Assembly: GCF_018362995.1 (NCBI RefSeq)
Contig: NZ_CP074372.1
Span: 2,046,001-2,110,000 of the forward strand
Direction: 5' to 3'
Source: Chryseobacterium indologenes
GTDB taxonomy: Bacteria; Bacteroidota; Bacteroidia; Flavobacteriales; Weeksellaceae
DNA: 64,000 nt
The notes beneath the pieces are model-generated. The model saw only the letters and a list, made by a program, of their open reading frames with translations. It was not told the DNA's origin and made no database searches. The stretch's first letter is position 1. Every line of letters begins with the position of its first letter. Positions 1-8,074 of this stretch are shown one piece after another. A program made the translations under genes and the position numbers.

Positions 1-793
1 CGGCACACATGGCAGTAGGTTTTACTTCTTCCAGTGCTTTGGCTACATTTTTAGGATCTTCCAGGAAATAAACACGGGCACCGCCATACAGACAAAGTAA
101 GCTCCAGCTTCTTTCAAAGACGTGGCTCAATGGTAAGAATGCCAGTGAAAGTTCTTCTTCAAAGTTTTTAAACTTAAAAAATTCAAAATGAGAATCAAAT
201 GCTTTGATGAAATTTCCATGGGTAAGCATTACTCCTTTTGGAATTCCCGTAGTTCCTGAAGTATAGATCAATGTGGCTGTATCATCATTTTCCTTCTTAA
301 AAATCTCCAGTTCCGGTGAAGCTTTAGCAATAAAATCTTCAAGATAAAAATTGTTGAATTCTTTCTTGATCCACACTGCTTTTTTAGAAACAATAATGGT
401 TTCAAGATTGTTTTCTTCTTTATGTAAAAACTCAAGACAGGCATCATACTGCATCTGATTTCCCACTAAAACAGCTTTAGCTCCGGAATCGTTGATGATA
501 TGTTCTGCCTGCTCAGCATTATTAGTTGAATAAATAGGCACCGTAACAGCACCGATGGCCATTGAAGCCAGGTCAACGATCATCCATTCGGACGAGTTAT
601 CTGAATAAATAGCGACTCTGTCATTCTCCTGAATTCCAGCTTCCTTTAGGGCATTGGCTGTTTTAAAAATAACCTCACTGAATTTTTTCCAGCTCAACTC
701 TTTCCAGGCTCCCTCTTTCTTTTTAAATCCGATGGCCGCTTTTATAGGATGTTTTTCTACATTTTTAAGGATAATTGCCTCTGCAAGATTCAT
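1..793 (-). CDS. Long-chain acyl-CoA synthetase (AMP-binding), 3' part cut by window edge
   Basis: Partial gene: the N-terminal about 264 residues are visible and the reading frame runs off the left edge. It should activate fatty acids to acyl-CoA with ATP through an acyl-adenylate. The AMP-binding signature YTSGTTGIPKGVM lies near residue 177, followed by LPLSHVFER, both typical of FadD15-like long-chain synthetases of about 590 residues. The ATG at 793 overlaps the TGA of the upstream SDR gene by four bases (ATGA), so the two are translationally coupled. The C-terminal lid domain is not visible. The family is confident, the acyl chain preference unknown. Confidence 0.9.
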   Translation of the reverse strand, partial: MNLAEAIILKNVEKHPIKAAIGFKKKEGAWKELSWKKFSEVIFKTANALKEAGIQENDRVAIYSDNSSEWMIVDLASMAIGAVTVPIYSTNNAEQAEHIINDSGAKAVLVGNQMQYDACLEFLHKEENNLETIIVSKKAVWIKKEFNNFYLEDFIAKASPELEIFKKENDDTATLIYTSGTTGIPKGVMLTHGNFIKAFDSHFEFFKFKNFEEELSLAFLPLSHVFERSWSLLCLYGGARVYFLEDPKNVAKALEEVKPTAMCA

Positions 794-1803
794 TTCTTCA
801 GCTTTTTGTCGTTAATATAATTATTCAGGTGAAAGTCGATACTTTCTTTTACGGGAATAAACTGATAATTCAGTTTTTCTTTGACTTTGTGATTGGAAAT
901 GGTGTTGAAGGAAGAAATGGCTTCAATATTTGATTTGGTAACCATTTTCAATTTAGGAATCAGCCATCCGAAAAGGATGTTGGCTATTCTTCCGATATTT
1001 AATACAGATTGTGAAAGAATTCTGGCATCTTTAAGGCCGAGACGGGTTCTTACCTGTTTTGCAAGGTCTGCATATCTGTTATTTTCAGCAACAATGATAA
1101 AACGTTCTCCGAAAAGATTATTTTCCATCAGTTCAATTGCTGTATTGGCCACATCTCTTACATCAACGTAAGCAGAACCGCCGGAAAAGGTAAAACTATT
1201 GTCTTCAAAAGTAGAGAAAAGCTCACCGCTGCTTTGATTCCAGTTTCCGCTTCCTACAATCATTCCCGGATTGATAATGACTACATTCAGGCCTTCTGCT
1301 GAAGCTCTCCATGCTTCCATTTCAGATAAATGTTTTGAAATGGCATATGCAGAGTGTTCCAGTTTGGGATTAAAGTCAGAATCTTCGTCCAGTTCTCCTT
1401 TTTCATTGTAGCTATCGAGCACAGCAACAGAACTTACATGAAGAAATTTTTTAACGTCTGATCCTTCGCAGGCAAACAGGAGGTTTTCTGTACCCTTGAT
1501 GTTTGTACGGTACATTTCTTTTTCATCTTTGGGATGAAAGCTCACTTTTGCAGCACAGTGATAGACCTCATCCACACCTTGCAGTGCAGTTTTCAAAGAA
1601 TCTAGGTCATCAAAATCTACGTTTACCCATTCAATCTTGTTGAAAAAATCGTCTGGATTCTCCGTATAAAAGCTGTATGAATGCTTTACTTCGTTTAAAT
1701 TGCTGCCCGGTCTTTTGGAAGCACGTACATTTTTACCTCTTTTAAGAAGTTCCAGTACAATTATTCTTCCCAGAATTCCGGTAGCACCCGTTACAAAAAT
1801 CAT
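790..1803 (-). CDS. NAD(P)-dependent epimerase/dehydratase, extended SDR family
   Basis: A 337-residue Rossmann-fold enzyme. The N-terminal nucleotide-binding motif TGATGILG is at residues 5-12, and the SDR catalytic pair appears as YAISK near residues 151-155, with a serine in VSSVAVL upstream of it. This pattern fits the extended SDR group (NAD-dependent epimerase, dihydroflavonol reductase or 3-beta-HSD-like). It has no cleavable signal and should be cytoplasmic. Its stop overlaps the start of the acyl-CoA synthetase, which suggests a joint role in lipid or acyl-CoA metabolism, but the substrate cannot be read from the sequence. Confidence 0.85.
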   Translation of the reverse strand: MIFVTGATGILGRIIVLELLKRGKNVRASKRPGSNLNEVKHSYSFYTENPDDFFNKIEWVNVDFDDLDSLKTALQGVDEVYHCAAKVSFHPKDEKEMYRTNIKGTENLLFACEGSDVKKFLHVSSVAVLDSYNEKGELDEDSDFNPKLEHSAYAISKHLSEMEAWRASAEGLNVVIINPGMIVGSGNWNQSSGELFSTFEDNSFTFSGGSAYVDVRDVANTAIELMENNLFGERFIIVAENNRYADLAKQVRTRLGLKDARILSQSVLNIGRIANILFGWLIPKLKMVTKSNIEAISSFNTISNHKVKEKLNYQFIPVKESIDFHLNNYINDKKLKK

Positions 1804-2004
1804 TAATTATTTTACTTGATTGCTGACTAAAATATAACAATATTTTCTATCCGGCAATTCTTCCGGATCCGGCAAAAATTCCTTAGAAAAACTGCTTCTG
1901 CAAATTTGCGATTTTTAAAGCATAATTCCACTTTATTTAACCAATATTATCACTCAGAAATCAACAAACCAGAAAAATTTTAATCACAGTAGGTTATTAC
2001 ATTT

Positions 2005-2041
2005 AAAAGTCCTGAAAGAATGTACAACTTTCAGGACTTTT
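2005..2041. terminator. Bidirectional intrinsic terminator
   Basis: A perfect 14-bp inverted repeat (AAAAGTCCTGAAAG and its complement) encloses a 9-nt loop. The A-rich and T-rich ends make it work in either direction. It lies just beyond the 3' end of the graspetide operon (stop at 2062) and separates it from the SDR operon. Confidence 0.85.
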
Positions 2042-2061
2042 ATGATTAAAATGCTTTGTTT

Positions 2062-3066
2062 TTAAGCCATTACCTCATTATTTCTTCTTGGAGCTTTGTC
2101 GCAAAGAACGTCTGCAATGCTCCTGGAAATAAGGTTTCCTTCTGTAAGATTATCCAGCCAGAAGAATTCTCCTGCGGCATTGATCTCGATGAAGTAGTAT
2201 TCATCTTCAGGAGAAACAATCATGTCTATTGCTCCGTAATCTACATTGTAAATATCCAGGAGTTCAAGCAGTTTTGCTTCTACATCTGCCGGAAGTTCTG
2301 TTCTGCTCCATTTATCAATCAGATTGATTCCGTCTTTTCTCCAGTCTACTTTGGCATCTTCGGATTGCTGGGAATCTATTTCAAATGCATAAACATCTCT
2401 TCCCACAATGGTAATACGAAGTTCTTTTTTCTTTTGAATCATCTGCTGAAACTGCATTGGGCAATACAGCAAGGAATCCAACTCTTCCAGCTTATTTTCA
2501 CTGACAACATTGGTAAAGACTACACTTTCAACACCGTCTTCATAGATGGCAAAACCGGTCTGCATTTTTGCCACTACATTTTGATGTTTCAGAATAAATT
2601 TTCTAGCTTCATCAGGATTATTGGTAAGGCAGGTTGCCGGAATGGTCAGTCCTAATTTATCTGCAATTTTCAATTGTTCTTCTTTGCTGTCCAACCTTCT
2701 GTAAATACTTGGTTTTCCCAAAGAATAAGCATCTACAGACTCAAAGAAACCGAAAAGTGTATTTCTGATTTCGCCCATGGCCGCACCGTAAAACTTAGAG
2801 TCCATTTCTTCTTTTAAGCCTTTTCCGATATTGTAAGCTCTTCTGTACCAAATGGCTGAAATATCATCTAGACGGTGCTTTGCATCCGGAGTTTCAAGAA
2901 AACTTACCCATTCCCCATCCTGAAAAATGGTGGAAAGCTTGTTTTGTAAAGGATAAACGTCAACATCAAAGCGAATAACTTCACAGTTATTTTTCTCGAT
3001 GTATTCTGTTACTTTTTCAATAGAAAAGTTATCTGCGGTATGGGTTATAATTAAAATTTTATTCAT
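2062..3066 (-). CDS. MdnC/MvdD-like ATP-grasp graspetide ligase (ester-forming)
   Basis: A 334-residue ATP-grasp enzyme expected to form omega-ester (lactone) bonds between Thr/Ser and Asp/Glu side chains of the precursor peptides. Hallmarks of the MdnC/MvdD branch are WYRRAY near residue 90, LRITIVG, VDWRKDG and the C-terminal metal/ATP-binding run IEINAAGEFFWL. The start ATG at 3066 was preferred to an upstream in-frame codon at 3111 because family members begin with M-(K/T)-(I/V)-L-I-(I/V)-T-H. It overlaps the preceding ligase gene by eight bases, so the ligases are coupled. In microviridin pathways this enzyme acts first. Neighbours on the 5' side are the second ligase and two precursors. 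Confidence 0.9.
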   Translation of the reverse strand: MNKILIITHTADNFSIEKVTEYIEKNNCEVIRFDVDVYPLQNKLSTIFQDGEWVSFLETPDAKHRLDDISAIWYRRAYNIGKGLKEEMDSKFYGAAMGEIRNTLFGFFESVDAYSLGKPSIYRRLDSKEEQLKIADKLGLTIPATCLTNNPDEARKFILKHQNVVAKMQTGFAIYEDGVESVVFTNVVSENKLEELDSLLYCPMQFQQMIQKKKELRITIVGRDVYAFEIDSQQSEDAKVDWRKDGINLIDKWSRTELPADVEAKLLELLDIYNVDYGAIDMIVSPEDEYYFIEINAAGEFFWLDNLTEGNLISRSIADVLCDKAPRRNNEVMA

Positions 3067-4015
3067 GGAAATTAATTCTGTTGATAAGATTATCGGCAAT
3101 TCTTTCTGCAATGGGAAATCCCAGCTCTTTTTGCAGCATTCCCCACTCTCCCTGCGGATTCACTTCAAGGAAATAATATTCCCCGTCTCTTCCTTTGATC
3201 ATATCAATGGCTCCTATGTAAAGTCCCATTTCATGCATCATGGAAGTGAGATTGGCTTTTACAGGCTCCGGAAGTTCGTACGCTGACCAGAAATAGCCTT
3301 CGTGAGCTACTCTCCAGTCTGCATTTTCACTGTTATTGATCTTTCCTGTAAAGAAATCACCGTCTACATAAACGATTCTCAATTCGTATTCTTTTTCAAT
3401 ATAAGGCTGAAAAATCATCGGGCAGTATGCAATGTCTGAAAGGTTTTCAAGTGATTCCTCTTCAATTATTGTAGTGGAAATCATGTTTTCACCTGACATT
3501 GTTTTCGCCGTTACTCCGTGAAGCTTAGCAATTGCTTTTCCCTGACAGTATTGATGGAAAAAATTCGTTATTTTCTCTTCATCATTGGAAAAAATAGTTT
3601 TGGGGATCGTTAAGTTATTTCTTTCTGCAATTTTAAGCTGAAATATCTTATTGCCGTCAACTTTTTTTTCATTTTCATAGGGATTGATCCACGGAATATG
3701 CTCTAAGGCAGTTATCAGGTTGTAGCGCAGGCTTCCATATTCGTTCAGGAAGATTTTTTCATAATCCTGGTCCAATTCTTCAGGAGTACTTATTCTCCAC
3801 GCTTTTCTGTGCCACACTCCTTTGATTGCATCAGAATGAATGGTATTTCCGGATTCATCAGTCAGTTCAAATGAATTTTCATCAATGCTGATTTTCTGAA
3901 GATGATTCAGTCGGTCAGAATTCAGTCTGAAATAAGGAATACTTTTGGAAGCCAGGTATTCGAAAAAGAGATCAATATTATAAAAATCCTGTGAATGGGT
4001 GATGCAGAGAATCAT
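3059..4015 (-). CDS. MdnB/MvdC-like ATP-grasp graspetide ligase (amide-forming branch)
   Basis: A 318-residue ATP-grasp ligase. It begins MILCITHSQDF and ends with LEVNPQGEWGML, the GEWGML block that marks the MdnB/MvdC branch, which in microviridins closes the Lys-Glu lactam after the ester rings are made. Other shared blocks are WHRKAWR near residue 90, YCPMIFQPYIEKEYELR and GAIDMIKG. It is the first enzyme gene after the two precursors and overlaps the MdnC-like gene by eight bases. The split of ester versus amide activity between the two ligases is inferred from family membership. Because the cores here carry unusual acidic tails, its actual bond could differ. Confidence 0.88.
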   Translation of the reverse strand: MILCITHSQDFYNIDLFFEYLASKSIPYFRLNSDRLNHLQKISIDENSFELTDESGNTIHSDAIKGVWHRKAWRISTPEELDQDYEKIFLNEYGSLRYNLITALEHIPWINPYENEKKVDGNKIFQLKIAERNNLTIPKTIFSNDEEKITNFFHQYCQGKAIAKLHGVTAKTMSGENMISTTIIEEESLENLSDIAYCPMIFQPYIEKEYELRIVYVDGDFFTGKINNSENADWRVAHEGYFWSAYELPEPVKANLTSMMHEMGLYIGAIDMIKGRDGEYYFLEVNPQGEWGMLQKELGFPIAERIADNLINRINFHE

Positions 4016-4034
4016 TTGCCGGTTTTTATTAAAA

Positions 4035-4061
4035 AGGGAAACTTACTATTTAAGTTTCCCT
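4035..4061 (-). terminator. Terminator-like attenuator between precursor and ligase genes
   Basis: A perfect 10-bp stem (AGGGAAACTT / AAGTTTCCCT) with a 7-nt loop is followed on the minus strand by five T residues. It sits between the second precursor (stop at 4087) and the first ligase (start at 4015), where no operon end is expected. It probably ends part of the transcripts, giving more precursor than enzyme. Confidence 0.7.
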
Positions 4062-4086
4062 ACTATTTTTTATTATATTCTACTTA

Positions 4087-4311
4087 TTATAGCGGAATAA
4101 AGATTGTATCATCATCACCGTCAGATGGATATTTCAGCGTGTGCATCATATCGTCTTTTGGGGAAGTTACCGTGTCTACTGCCGGCTTTGTAATCAAATC
4201 TGTTTCAGCAAGTGTTATATCACCTCCTCCTTTTACGGTTTCAGGATCTTTAACCTGCTTTTCTAAGAATGATGCGAAAAAAGGCTTCTTCTTTGAGTTT
4301 TGGTTTTTCAT
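4087..4311 (-). CDS. Graspetide (microviridin-type) precursor peptide 2
   Basis: A 74-residue precursor. The leader holds SKKKPFFASFLEKQ (residues 6-19), matching the PFFxxFL helix that ATP-grasp ligases recognise, and a KGGG run at 27-30. The C-terminal core is TLKYPSDGDDD (58-68) followed by TIFIPL. It keeps the microviridin TxKYPSD signature, but the acidic pair that is normally Glu-Glu is replaced by Asp-Asp-Asp. The spacer has an 8-residue rhythm (D38, D46, D54). It sits 52 bp after its paralogue and 71 bp before the first ligase gene. A protease-inhibitor role is typical of the family but not shown here. Confidence 0.9.
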   Translation of the reverse strand: MKNQNSKKKPFFASFLEKQVKDPETVKGGGDITLAETDLITKPAVDTVTSPKDDMMHTLKYPSDGDDDTIFIPL

Positions 4312-4363
4312 AATGTTTAGTTTTGGTTTGATATATAATTAAGCTTAAGCTGTATGTATATTC

Positions 4364-4600
4364 TTATACATCTAAAACATCCTCATCTCCGTCAGAAGGA
4401 TATTTCATTGTTACATTATCATTATCAGGCTTGGTAACATTATCCTTAAGAGGAGTAGTGATCTGATCCTGGAGAGATGTAGTAATCTGATCTGCCAATA
4501 CAGAAGTAATACCTCCACCTTTTACTGTTTCAGGGTCTTTAACCTGTTTTTCTAAGAATGTTGCGAAAAATGGCTTCTTTTTTGAATTTTTGTTTTCCAT
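4364..4600 (-). CDS. Graspetide (microviridin-type) precursor peptide 1
   Basis: A 78-residue precursor, first gene of the locus. The leader is nearly identical to that of the neighbouring paralogue: KKKPFFATFLEKQVKDPETV then KGGG at residues 27-30. The core is TMKYPSDGDED (64-74) with tail VLDV. Residues 37-64 form four octads starting D37, D45, D53 and D61, each with Thr at the fourth position (T40, T48, T56, T64); the last one runs into the core. Canonical microviridin rings use Thr-Asp, Ser-Glu and Lys-Glu; here Asp-Glu-Asp follow Gly71. No exporter or N-acetyltransferase of the mdnE/mdnD type lies beside it. Confidence 0.92.
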   Translation of the reverse strand: MENKNSKKKPFFATFLEKQVKDPETVKGGGITSVLADQITTSLQDQITTPLKDNVTKPDNDNVTMKYPSDGDEDVLDV

Positions 4601-4714
4601 AAGTTAATATTTTTATCGTTTTGGAAATCCAAAGTACAAAAAATTCAAATCATGGAGAAATAATATTACATTTTAATAAAATTTTAACATAATATTGAAA
4701 ATCAAAGTATAATA

Positions 4715-5494
4715 TTAATTTAATCCAAGAAACTCCTTCACAACATTTGCGAAATCAACCGGATTTTCTGCCTGAACCCAATGTCCTGCATTTTTTACCG
4801 TAACGACTTTAGCTTTAGGAAACTGCTGTCTGATCCCAAATTCATCCTGCGGCAGAATATAATTGGATTTTGCTCCTGCTATAAACAGTGTCTCACCTTC
4901 AAAAACTCCAAACTTAATGGCATTGGATACAAATTCCGTATATTTCTCAGACAGGGTTTTAAGGTTAAATCTCCAGCCCAGTTTTTTATTGTCATCCCAA
5001 TACAGGTTTTTCGTTAAAAACTGTACGGTAGATCTTTCCGGAATATATTGGTTCAGGACTGCTTCCACCTCATTTCTTGAAGTTACCGTATTAAAATCAA
5101 CAGTTTCCAGTGCTTTGATAATTCCCTGGTGATGTGGCGGATATGCTTTAGGTGAAATATCCACAACAATCAGTTTTTCAACGTGTTCAGGATATTTTAT
5201 AGCAAACTGCATCACTGCTTTACCTCCTAAAGAATGTCCTAAAACATTAGCTTTCTGAATTCCATAATGATCCATATAACGGGCAATATCATCTGCCAGA
5301 TCATCATGAGACATACTTTCGGAATGAAAGCTTCTGCCGTGGTTTCTAAGGTCGATCAGATGTACAGTAAGGTATTCTCCCAGGTCTTTTCCGAAGCTTC
5401 CCCAGTTGTCAAGCATTCCAAATAATCCGTGAAATACAAGAAGCGGCGTATGAGTTGAATTTTCGCCGAATATTTTTGAGTTTAAAATTTCCAT
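4715..5494 (-). CDS. Alpha/beta hydrolase, YbfF-like esterase
   Basis: A 259-residue alpha/beta-hydrolase-fold enzyme of normal length for YbfF-type esterases. The nucleophile elbow is GHSLGG (Ser near residue 107), the oxyanion motif is HGLFG near residue 22, and the catalytic His is probably that of NAGHW near residue 239. There is no signal peptide. It is transcribed alone or with the upstream pdxJ, 142 bp away. The substrate is unknown; short-chain acyl esters are usual for the family. Confidence 0.85.
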   Translation of the reverse strand: MEILNSKIFGENSTHTPLLVFHGLFGMLDNWGSFGKDLGEYLTVHLIDLRNHGRSFHSESMSHDDLADDIARYMDHYGIQKANVLGHSLGGKAVMQFAIKYPEHVEKLIVVDISPKAYPPHHQGIIKALETVDFNTVTSRNEVEAVLNQYIPERSTVQFLTKNLYWDDNKKLGWRFNLKTLSEKYTEFVSNAIKFGVFEGETLFIAGAKSNYILPQDEFGIRQQFPKAKVVTVKNAGHWVQAENPVDFANVVKEFLGLN

Positions 5495-5636
5495 ATTTTA
5501 GAAGTTAAATGTGAGAAATCAGAAGTCAGATTAAAAGTTCTCATCATTTTATTTACATTATCAGTGTGTAAACTATATGAAAGATCAGAAACGAAGTTTA
5601 CTAGCTTCTAATCTCTAAATTCTGATTTCTTATTAA

Positions 5637-6356
5637 TTACCATTTTGCCAGTCTCTTCAGATAAGCCTGAACCGTATTTTCCAATCCCATATAAAGTGCT
5701 TCGGAAATCAAAGCATGCCCTATAGATACTTCCAACAGGTTGGGAATGGTGTCTGCAAAATATTTAAGGTTTTCTAAGCTTAGATCATGACCCGCATTGA
5801 TTCCCAATCCGAAATTGGTAGCCTCAACTGCAGTGTCGTAATAAGGTTTTATAGCTTGTTCTTTATTGATCAGATAATTTTTTGCGTAAGCTTCAGTATA
5901 CAGTTCTATTCTGTCTGCGCCCGTTTTAGCAGCATATTCTACCAATTCCGGCAAAGGATCAAGAAAAACAGAAGTACGGATTCCCGCCTTTTTGAATTCT
6001 GCGATAATGTCTGTAAGGAAACCGAGATGCTTTTTGGTATCCCAGCCTGCATTGGATGTAATTGCATCATCAGCATCCGGCACTAAAGTTACCTGCTCCG
6101 GCTTCACCTCCAATACCATATCGATAAAACTCTGATGTGGATTTCCTTCAATATTAAACTCAGTCGTAACCAACGGCTTCAGATCATAGACATCTTTTCT
6201 TGTGATATGCCTTTCATCAGGTCTTGGGTGGATGGTAATTCCTTGTCCTCCGAATTCCTGAATTTTTACAGCAGCTTCTGTAACACTTGGGGTTTCTCCT
6301 CCTCTTGCATTTCTTATCGTCGCAATTTTATTAATGTTTACGCTTAGTTTTGTCAT
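5637..6356 (-). CDS. pdxJ: Pyridoxine 5'-phosphate synthase
   Basis: A 239-residue TIM-barrel enzyme that condenses 1-deoxy-D-xylulose 5-phosphate with 3-amino-2-oxopropyl phosphate to pyridoxine 5'-phosphate in the DXP-dependent vitamin B6 route. It begins MTKLSVNINKIATIRNARGG, with the N-terminal substrate-binding region typical of PdxJ, then ITIHPRPDERHI and a C-terminal VSIGHALISEAL phosphate-binding segment. The length matches the family. Cytoplasmic. No other pdx gene is in the window. Confidence 0.97.
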   Translation of the reverse strand: MTKLSVNINKIATIRNARGGETPSVTEAAVKIQEFGGQGITIHPRPDERHITRKDVYDLKPLVTTEFNIEGNPHQSFIDMVLEVKPEQVTLVPDADDAITSNAGWDTKKHLGFLTDIIAEFKKAGIRTSVFLDPLPELVEYAAKTGADRIELYTEAYAKNYLINKEQAIKPYYDTAVEATNFGLGINAGHDLSLENLKYFADTIPNLLEVSIGHALISEALYMGLENTVQAYLKRLAKW

Positions 6357-6532
6357 TTTTTATTTTAGATGTTAGATATAAAATGTTAGAAGCTGAAAGC
6401 ACGGGCTGGAAATAAATCCAGACTTTGTACTTCTATTGGTCTTCCACATTTATGATCATTTAAAAGTTTAATTTAAAATTTGTTTAAAAAGTGCTGAAAC
6501 TTCCAGCTTCCCTCTTCTGCCTTCCAGCTTTT

Positions 6533-7801
6533 CTATACTTTCACACTTACCTGCATCACCTGAAGTTCAAATTCTTTGGATGCCACCAATAAATGGTCAA
6601 AAATATCGGCCTGAATCTGCTCAAAACGTTCCCATTTGGAATCATTCGCAAAACAATATACTTCAAGAGGCAGTCCTTGTGGGGTAATGTCCAGCTGACG
6701 TACCATGCGGGTTCCGTTTTTATCTATGTCCGGATCATTTTCAATATATTTCTGGGCATAATATCTGAAAACCCCGATATTGGTAAGCTGCCTTCCATTC
6801 ACAATTTTATCCTTATGCTCAAGACTTTCTTTCTCTTTTTTGATCTCTGATGTTCTTTCCTCCAGATAATCTGAGATCAGGTTAATCTCCTTTAAACGCT
6901 CAACATCTTCATCCGTCAAAAATTTAAAAGAATTGATATTAAAGTAAATTGATTTTTTTATTCTCCTTGTATTGGATTCAGACATCACCTGCATATTCTT
7001 GATTTCAGTGGTCATCAGGTCATAGGTAGGAATGGTGGAAACGGTCTTATCAAAATTGGTAATTTTGGTAGTCAAAAGATTGATTTCTGTAATATTTCCT
7101 TCAATACTGTATTTGGGAATGCTTACCCAATCTCCTACTTTTAAATTTTTAGAAGTGGCAACATGAAGCCCTGTTACAAACCCTAAGATCGTATCTCTGA
7201 AAACCAATACCAGCACCGCTGTAATCGCCCCAAGACTTCCTACGATAGTGGTTCCTTTGATCCCAAAAATGACACAAAGTCCTACTACAGTAAATATAAA
7301 AAGTCCTAAAATCTTTACGGTTTCTGAAATGGCATTAAGTGCCATAATCTTGTAGAAATCCTGTTTGATGCTGAAATAATTTCTAAAAGCAGTCAATGAT
7401 CTGTATAGCATTCCTGCTAACATCAGTACCAATCCCAGATTAATACATCGTATTATAAAAATGGTTGTTTTGGGCAATGCATTTTCCGGAAATATAGATC
7501 CCTGAATGCCGGCAACAGCAATCAAAGCTGCAAAATGGGCTACAGAATTGGTGATTTTGGCCTGATAAATAGATTTTAAGATGGGAAATTTCTGTTCATT
7601 ATGAAATAACCTGAAGACAGAATTAATGATGAATTTAAAAACAAAATCAGTGATAAAAAACAGAACGAGAAGTAAACTCAACTTTACAATGATATGGAAA
7701 ACCCAGTCCAGCCCGGAAGGTGATATCTGGGTAATATAAATGTAAAGCTGTTCACTCAGCTCCTGTATAAAGTTTTTAGTTTCTTGTAACTGGTCATTCA
7801 T
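6533..7801 (-). CDS. Mechanosensitive channel, MscS family
   Basis: A 422-residue inner-membrane protein with four or five hydrophobic segments before residue 180 and a cytoplasmic C-terminal half. The pore-lining TM3/beta-domain region is recognisable as GSLGAITAVLVLVFRDTILG followed by KNLKVGDWVSIP, typical of YbdG-type MscS proteins. It should release osmolytes on hypo-osmotic shock or tune cell volume. The C-terminal domain has a charged stretch near residues 310-330. It is separated from pdxJ by 176 bp and is divergent from the next lipoprotein gene. Confidence 0.9.
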   Translation of the reverse strand: MNDQLQETKNFIQELSEQLYIYITQISPSGLDWVFHIIVKLSLLLVLFFITDFVFKFIINSVFRLFHNEQKFPILKSIYQAKITNSVAHFAALIAVAGIQGSIFPENALPKTTIFIIRCINLGLVLMLAGMLYRSLTAFRNYFSIKQDFYKIMALNAISETVKILGLFIFTVVGLCVIFGIKGTTIVGSLGAITAVLVLVFRDTILGFVTGLHVATSKNLKVGDWVSIPKYSIEGNITEINLLTTKITNFDKTVSTIPTYDLMTTEIKNMQVMSESNTRRIKKSIYFNINSFKFLTDEDVERLKEINLISDYLEERTSEIKKEKESLEHKDKIVNGRQLTNIGVFRYYAQKYIENDPDIDKNGTRMVRQLDITPQGLPLEVYCFANDSKWERFEQIQADIFDHLLVASKEFELQVMQVSVKV

Positions 7802-8034
7802 TACAGCAAATTTATGAAATTAAGAATCATCATTTTACTATTCGCAATCAATTTTCATCCCAAAAAGCATTCATTGGGAAATATTTAATAAAATTTTTTA
7901 TTGAATAATAATTATAAAATATAGAATCTTCCACAACCCTTAATTATAAATGAAAAATTAACTACAAATAACAATTTTAAATAAAAAATATTAAAATAAA
8001 TTACACATTTAATGTTTAAATATTAAAAAATTAT

Positions 8035-8042
8035 TAAATTTG
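8035..8042 (+). promoter_or_regulatory. Promoter -7 element for lipoprotein gene
   Basis: TAAATTTG matches the Bacteroidota -7 consensus TAnnTTTG and lies 33 bp before the ATG at 8075. The upstream 230 bp are extremely AT-rich, and no clear -33 TTG was found. Confidence 0.5.
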
Positions 8043-8074
8043 ATTAAAACTAAACCAATCAAAATCAAATAAAT

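Noticed and set aside
2056..2655. 199-codon open frame on the plus strand
   Set aside because: It lies wholly antisense to the MdnC-like ligase, which has clear family motifs; composition is shadow-like.
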